Notes under the pieces: model-generated
Told to the model about the DNA's origin: nothing
What the model saw: only the letters and a program-made list of their open reading frames with translations
Databases searched by the model: none
Shown here: positions 59,803 to 64,000 of the stretch, piece by piece
Position numbering within the stretch: the stretch's first letter is position 1
Layout of the letters: each line of letters starts with the position of its first letter
Origin: Streptomyces sp. Edi2
Lineage (GTDB): Bacteria > Actinomycetota > Actinomycetes > Streptomycetales > Streptomycetaceae
Length of the DNA: 64,000 nucleotides
Direction of reading: 5' to 3'
Assembly (NCBI RefSeq): GCF_040253635.1
Contig: NZ_JBEJGX010000003.1
Coordinates: 3,286,001 to 3,350,000, forward strand
Translations under genes and position numbers: made by a program

Positions 59803-61236
59803 TCAGACCGTCGTGGTGGCCGTCACAGACGGGTCGCCGCTCTTGGCCGCTTCCCGGACCGCTCCGGCCACCGCGCCCGCGACCTTCTCGTTGAAGACGC
59901 TGGGGATGATGTAGTTCGGGTTGACCTCGTCCTCCAGGACGACATCCGCGAGGGCACCGGCCGCGGCCAGCATCATCTCGGTGTTCACCGTACGGGAGTG
60001 GGCGTCCAGCAGGCCGCGGAAGACGCCGGGGAACACCAGGACGTTGTTGATCTGGTTCGGGAAGTCCGAGCGGCCGGTGGCCACGACGGCGGCGGTCTGC
60101 CGGGCGACGGCCGGGTCGACCTCCGGGTCCGGGTTGGCGAGTGCGAACACGATCGCGCCGTCGGCCATCTGCGAGACGTCGTCGCCGTCCAGGACGTTGG
60201 GCGCGGAGACGCCGATGAAGACGTCCGCGCCGACCACGGCCTCCTTGAGGGTGCCGGTGACCCGCTCGGGGTTGGTGTTGTCGGCGATCCAGCGCAGCGG
60301 CGAGTCCGGGTCGGCGTCGACCAGGTCCGGGCGGCCCGCGTGCACCACGCCGTGGATGTCGGCGACGACGGCGTGCTGGACGCCGGCCGCGAGCAGCAGT
60401 TTGAGGATGGCGGTGCCGGCCGCGCCCGCGCCGGACATCACGACCCGGACGTTCTCGGTCTTCTTGCCGACGACGCGCAGCGCGTTGGTGAGCGCGGCGA
60501 GCACCACGATGGCGGTGCCGTGCTGGTCGTCGTGGAAGACCGGGATGTCCAGGGCCTCCCGCAGCCGCGCCTCGATCTCGAAGCAGCGGGGCGCGGAGAT
60601 GTCCTCCAGGTTGATGCCCGCGAAGCCGGGGGCGATGGCCTTGACGATCTCCACGATCGCGTCGGTGTCCTGGGTGTCCAGGCACAGCGGCCAGGCGTCG
60701 ATACCGGCGAAGCGCTTGAAGAGGGCCGCCTTGCCCTCCATGACGGGCAGCGCGGCCTTGGGGCCGATGTTGCCCAGGCCCAGCACCGCGGAGCCGTCCG
60801 TGACGACCGCGACGCTGTTGCGCTTGATGGTCAGGCGGCGGGCGTCCTCGGGGTTGTCGGCGATGGCCTGGCAGACGCGGGCGACGCCGGGGGTGTAGAC
60901 CATCGACAGGTCGTCGCGGTTGCGGATGGGGTGCTTCGACGACATCTCGATCTTGCCGCCGAGGTGCATCAGGAACGTACGGTCGGAGACCTTGCCGAGC
61001 GAGACGCCCTCGATGTGGCGCAGCTGCTCGACGATCTCGTCGGCGTGGGCGGTGGAGGTGGCCGCGATGGTGACGTCGATCCGGAGCTTTTCGTGCCCGG
61101 ATGCCGTGACGTCGAGGCCGATCACCGAGCCTCCGTTGGACTCTACGGCCGTGGTGAGCTGGGAGACCGCGGTTCCGCTCGCGGGCACCTCCAGCCGGAC
61201 CGTCATCGAGTAGGAGACGCTGGGCGCCGTTGCCAT
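59803..61236 (-). CDS. Malic enzyme with N-terminal ACT domain
   Basis: Oxidatively decarboxylates malate to pyruvate with NAD(P)+. The 477-residue protein has an N-terminal ACT-like regulatory domain (residues 8-85: SMTVRLEVPASGTAVSQLTT, GLDVTASGHEKLRIDVTI), then the catalytic part: DLSMVYTPGVARVCQAIA, VTDGSAVLGLGNIGPKAALP, NLEDISAPRCFEIE (metal Glu-Asp), FHDDQHGTAIV and the NAD fold VVMSGAGAAGTAILKLLL. NAD preference cannot be settled by eye. ATG 61236 starts MATAPSVSYS. Upstream are an inverted repeat and a hairpin. Confidence 0.94.
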   Translation of the reverse strand: MATAPSVSYSMTVRLEVPASGTAVSQLTTAVESNGGSVIGLDVTASGHEKLRIDVTIAATSTAHADEIVEQLRHIEGVSLGKVSDRTFLMHLGGKIEMSSKHPIRNRDDLSMVYTPGVARVCQAIADNPEDARRLTIKRNSVAVVTDGSAVLGLGNIGPKAALPVMEGKAALFKRFAGIDAWPLCLDTQDTDAIVEIVKAIAPGFAGINLEDISAPRCFEIEARLREALDIPVFHDDQHGTAIVVLAALTNALRVVGKKTENVRVVMSGAGAAGTAILKLLLAAGVQHAVVADIHGVVHAGRPDLVDADPDSPLRWIADNTNPERVTGTLKEAVVGADVFIGVSAPNVLDGDDVSQMADGAIVFALANPDPEVDPAVARQTAAVVATGRSDFPNQINNVLVFPGVFRGLLDAHSRTVNTEMMLAAAGALADVVLEDEVNPNYIIPSVFNEKVAGAVAGAVREAAKSGDPSVTATTTV

Positions 61237-61324
61237 GGCCGACTTCCTCTGCTTTCACCGTGTTGCTGGATTGCCGTCCGATCGTCGCACCTACCGCGGA
61301 GTACGCGGTAGCCGCCTCGCATTG

Positions 61325-61339
61325 CGAACATTGTGTTCG
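61325..61339. promoter_or_regulatory. Inverted repeat CGAACA-TTG-TGTTCG
   Basis: A perfect 6-bp inverted repeat about 90-105 bp before the malic enzyme start. It resembles an actinobacterial LexA box, but the spacing between CGAAC and GTTCG is 5 nt rather than 4, so it is probably another factor's operator. Confidence 0.45.
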
Positions 61340-61395
61340 CGGGCACGGCGACTCCGGAAAACAACTTCCATCATACGAGAATATGCGTCCACGAC

Positions 61396-61432
61396 GAAGA
61401 GGCCCACGTCACCGGGTGACGTGGGCCTCTTC
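61396..61432. terminator. Long hairpin terminator
   Basis: GAAGAGGCCCACGTCACC and GGTGACGTGGGCCTCTTC pair perfectly (18 bp) around a single base. It is bidirectional in form and probably ends the HelD transcript, whose stop codon lies 313 bp before it on the minus strand. Confidence 0.8.
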
Positions 61433-61744
61433 CGCTGGTCTATGACACCGACCCGCCATGCTCGCCTCGCGGCAAGTGGTCGCTCGTAGCGACGATGGTT
61501 GGGCCCGGGGGCTTGGATCGGGCCGGTGCCGTCACCCAGGCTAACAAACCATCCCCGGAAGCGAATCCCGTCCCGCGGGCTGTATTTCAAGACCCCTCGT
61601 ACGGCGGCGCGCAGCACCCGGCCGCGCCCGCCGTACGGGTGCCGGACCGGGGCCCGGCGGGGTGCGGAGGCGGGGGGACGGCGGGGCACAGAGCCGGGGA
61701 CAGCGGGGCGCAGAGCCGGGCCCGGCGGGCCCCGCCCGCCCGGG

Positions 61745-64000
61745 TCAGTCCCGCAGCAGGTCCGGCACCCCGGCCGCGTCCGGTTCGTCCCGTGCGGCCG
61801 ACAGCACGGTCAGCTGCTGGGTGGCCCGGGTCAGCGCCACGTACAGCACCCGCAGCCCGGCCGGGGACTCGTCGGCGATCTCGGCGGGCGAGACCACCAG
61901 GGTGGCGTCGTACTCCAGCCCCTTGGCCTCCAGGGAGCCCAGCGCCACCACCCGGTCGCCGAGCGGGGCGAGCCAACGGCGGGCCTGCGCGCGGCGGTTC
62001 ATGGCCACCACGACGCCGACCGTGCCGTCCACCTCGCCCAGCAGCCGCCCGGCCTCGGCGACCGTGGCCTCGGCCAGCGCCGCGTCGCCGTCGGCGGCGG
62101 CCCGGTCCGCACGGTCCGCCCGGTCCCCGTCCGCGACGCGCGCGAAGCGGGGCTCCAGGCCCGTGGAGCGGACCGCCTTCGGCGACTGCATCCCGGGCAT
62201 CGCCAGCGCCAGCACCCTGGCGGCCAGTTCGGCGATCTCCGCGGGGTTGCGGTAGTTCACGGTGAGCGTGAAACGGCGGCGCGGGCGGGTGCCCAGCGCC
62301 TCGTCGCGGGCGACGGCGGCCTCGTCCGGGTCGGACCACGAGGACTGCGCGGGGTCCCCGACGACCGTCCAGGTCGCGTGCCGGCCGCGGCGGCCGACCA
62401 TCCGCCACTGCATCGGCGTCAGGTCCTGCGCCTCGTCGACGATGACATGGGCGTAGTCGGTGCGCTCCTCCTCCAGCCGTTCGCGCCGGCTGCGGCCGCC
62501 GCCGTTGCGCTCGGTGTAGGTCGTCAGCTCCTCCAGGCCGGTCAGATGGTCCAGCGGGTCGGCCTCGCGCGGCCGGGGCGGGCGCATCGGGGCGCCGAGG
62601 ATCATCTGCAGCTCGTCCAGCAGGGCGACATCGTGCACCGACAGCGGGCCCTTCCCCGCGGCCCGGTCGGGAGTATCCCCGGCGGCGGCCGGGGCGGCAC
62701 CCGTGCCGTCCAACCGCCGCAGGGAGCGGGCCAGTTGGCGGACCTCGCGCTGGTTGAGGACCCGGCGCGCCCAGCGGCCCAGCAGGCGCTCGTCGGCCAT
62801 CGCGGCGAGCACCCCGCGCGGGGTCAGCTCGGGCCACCAGGCGTCCAGGAACTCCTGGAAGCCGGACTCGGTGGTGATGTCCTCGTCGAAGCCCTCACGG
62901 GCCTCGGCGGCCAGTTCGGGGTCGGTGTAGCGGCGGGCGGCGCCGGACTTGGCCCACAGGGCGTCCAGGATCAGCCGCCGGGCGCGCGGGCGCAGCAGAT
63001 TGACCGGGGCGGTGCCGCCGAGCGCGGACTGCCGGATGGAGTGCAGCTCGTCGGCGTCCAGCTCGATCCGGCCGCCGAAGGCGACGACCCGCAGCCGGGC
63101 GGGGGCGGCCGGGGCGGGGCGGGAGGGTCTGGAGCGGGTCCGGCGGCCCGGACGCTCCCCGCCGCCGGAGCCGTTCCCGGCCCCGTCGCCCGCGGGCGTG
63201 GGCGCGGGCGCGGCGAAAAGATCCTCCAGGGAGAGCTGGCCGCCCCCGCCCGGCCCCTCGCCGGCGCCTTCCTTGCCGGTGCCGCCCGGCTCCTCGCCGG
63301 TGTCCTCCGGCGCCGCGGCCACCGGTCCTGCCAGCTCCAGCGCCCCGCGGGCCGCCTTGCGCAGCAGCTTCTGCATCCGCGACGAGCCCTTGATACGGGC
63401 CACCGCCGGCGGGTCGTACGCGGTCGCCTCGGCGCCGTCCACGAGCGAGCCGAGCGACCGGATGGCGACCTGGCCCTCCTCGCCGAGCGACGGCAGGACG
63501 CCTTCGGTGTACGCGACCAGCAGCGGCGTCGGGGAGACGATCAGGATGCCGCCCGCATAGCGGCGCCGGTCCTGGTAGAGGAGGTAGGCGGCGCGGTGCA
63601 GCGCGACCGCGGTCTTGCCCGTGCCGGGGCCGCCCTCGACCTCGGTGACGGAGGCGGCGGGGGCCCGGATCACCATGTCCTGCTCGGCCTGGATGGAGGC
63701 GACGATGTCCCGCATGGTGTGGCTGCGGGCCCGGCCGAGCGCGGCCATCAGCGCACCGTCACCGATCGCGGGCAGCTCCTGGCCGTCCAGCGTCGCGGTG
63801 ACCTCGGGGCGCATCAGGTCGTCCTCGACGCCGAGGACCCGGCGCCCCTTGGAGCGGATCACCCGCCGCCGGACGACCCGGCCCGGGGCGACCGGGGTGG
63901 CCCGGTAGAAGGGCGCGGCGGCCGGCGCCCGCCAGTCGATGACCAGCGGGGAGTAGTCCGCGTCGAGGACGCCGAGGCGGCCGATGTGCAGCGTCTCGGC
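61745..64000 (-). CDS. HelD-type RNA polymerase-associated helicase (5' end beyond window)
   Basis: 751 residues are visible; the frame runs out of the window at 64000. It begins mid-domain with HIGRLGVLDADYSPLVIDWR and APAAAPFYRATPV, typical of HelD. Walker A is EGGPGTGKTAVALHRAAYLL, Walker B-like VIVDEAQDLTPMQWRM, motif III/IV TVVGDPAQSSW, FTLTVNYRNPAEIA and LYVALTRATQQL. HelD proteins pull stalled RNA polymerase off DNA; some Streptomyces members (HelR) give rifampicin resistance. A Gly/Pro/Glu-rich insert of about 75 residues lies between Walker A and the next conserved block (GGRIELDADELHSIR). I cannot tell if it is the HelR subtype without its promoter. Confidence 0.92.
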   Translation of the reverse strand, partial: AETLHIGRLGVLDADYSPLVIDWRAPAAAPFYRATPVAPGRVVRRRVIRSKGRRVLGVEDDLMRPEVTATLDGQELPAIGDGALMAALGRARSHTMRDIVASIQAEQDMVIRAPAASVTEVEGGPGTGKTAVALHRAAYLLYQDRRRYAGGILIVSPTPLLVAYTEGVLPSLGEEGQVAIRSLGSLVDGAEATAYDPPAVARIKGSSRMQKLLRKAARGALELAGPVAAAPEDTGEEPGGTGKEGAGEGPGGGGQLSLEDLFAAPAPTPAGDGAGNGSGGGERPGRRTRSRPSRPAPAAPARLRVVAFGGRIELDADELHSIRQSALGGTAPVNLLRPRARRLILDALWAKSGAARRYTDPELAAEAREGFDEDITTESGFQEFLDAWWPELTPRGVLAAMADERLLGRWARRVLNQREVRQLARSLRRLDGTGAAPAAAGDTPDRAAGKGPLSVHDVALLDELQMILGAPMRPPRPREADPLDHLTGLEELTTYTERNGGGRSRRERLEEERTDYAHVIVDEAQDLTPMQWRMVGRRGRHATWTVVGDPAQSSWSDPDEAAVARDEALGTRPRRRFTLTVNYRNPAEIAELAARVLALAMPGMQSPKAVRSTGLEPRFARVADGDRADRADRAAADGDAALAEATVAEAGRLLGEVDGTVGVVVAMNRRAQARRWLAPLGDRVVALGSLEAKGLEYDATLVVSPAEIADESPAGLRVLYVALTRATQQLTVLSAARDEPDAAGVPDLLRD

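Larger units (their letters stand above)
61237..61744. promoter_or_regulatory. 508-bp malic enzyme upstream region
   Basis: It contains a hairpin CTACCGC/GCGGTAG (61290-61310), an inverted repeat at 61325-61339, and a terminator at 61396-61432. The stretch 61445-61600 is quite G/C-mixed, with no gene or recognised RNA family. The promoter of the malic enzyme gene should be in 61237-61390. Confidence 0.45.

Noticed and set aside
61325..61339. LexA/SOS box assignment
   Set aside because: Central spacing is 5 nt instead of 4, and the downstream gene is metabolic; kept only as an unassigned inverted repeat.
61445..61600. Possible structured RNA or riboswitch 3' of the HelD gene
   Set aside because: Several short GC pairings are possible but no recognised motif or consistent fold could be built by eye.

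Overview
The window is a 64 kb piece of a high-GC actinobacterial chromosome. It is almost certainly from a Streptomyces or close relative: codon third positions are nearly all G/C, it carries an SsgA-like sporulation protein, a GlcNAc PTS with DasR-type operators, and rare in-frame TTA codons. From memory, the gene order resembles the S. coelicolor core around nagF-nagE1-nagE2, ssgG, hupA and the malic enzyme gene. I could not run a comparison.

Layout. 0-2.9 kb: two tandem modular HNH proteins (each with one TTA codon), an unusual short-variable-loop tRNA with a UAG anticodon, rdgB and a lipoprotein. 3-8.6 kb: rph, the GlcNAc PTS (EIIB nagF, two EIIC permeases) with four or more DasR-like sites, and an MBL-fold hydrolase. 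9.2-14.2 kb: a cysteine cluster (cysM-cysO-Cys-rich leader-JAMM protease), an amino acid permease, DUF2017 and clpS. 14.3-16.9 kb: NAD salvage (nicotinate phosphoribosyltransferase, nicotinamidase). 17-24.2 kb: a secreted M6 metalloprotease, two RDD membrane proteins, ssgG and a TPR protein. 24.2-29.9 kb: a flavin disulfide reductase, small proteins, a GlcD-like oxidase, HPPD and a divergent Lrp/AsnC regulator. 29.9-33.6 kb: a four-gene OpuC-type osmoprotectant ABC operon. 33.7-40.4 kb: an S16 (Lon-like) peptidase, an IclR regulator, an SF2 helicase, an MFS exporter and an alpha/beta hydrolase. 40.5-41.1 kb: tRNA-Cys, with a decayed copy of its 3' half 440 bp away. 41.2-46.9 kb: a three-subunit xanthine dehydrogenase-type molybdoenzyme operon whose two junctions each hold a small ATGA-coupled ORF. 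47.2-51.4 kb: a GH20 hexosaminidase, DUF3039 and YqgE. 51.7-64 kb: murA, an AEP/iron-type ABC importer with a divergent GntR regulator, a HAD phosphatase, HU, malic enzyme and a HelD-type RNAP helicase cut by the window end.

Most of the window is conserved housekeeping DNA. Four things stand out: the homologous coupled micro-ORFs between the molybdoenzyme subunits; the HNH pair with TTA codons beside the odd tRNA; CysO with a duplicated diglycine tail next to its JAMM protease; and a recurrent pattern in which short tandem repeats copy the 3' end of the adjacent gene, often including its stop codon. No CRISPR array, insertion sequence or intact prophage is visible.
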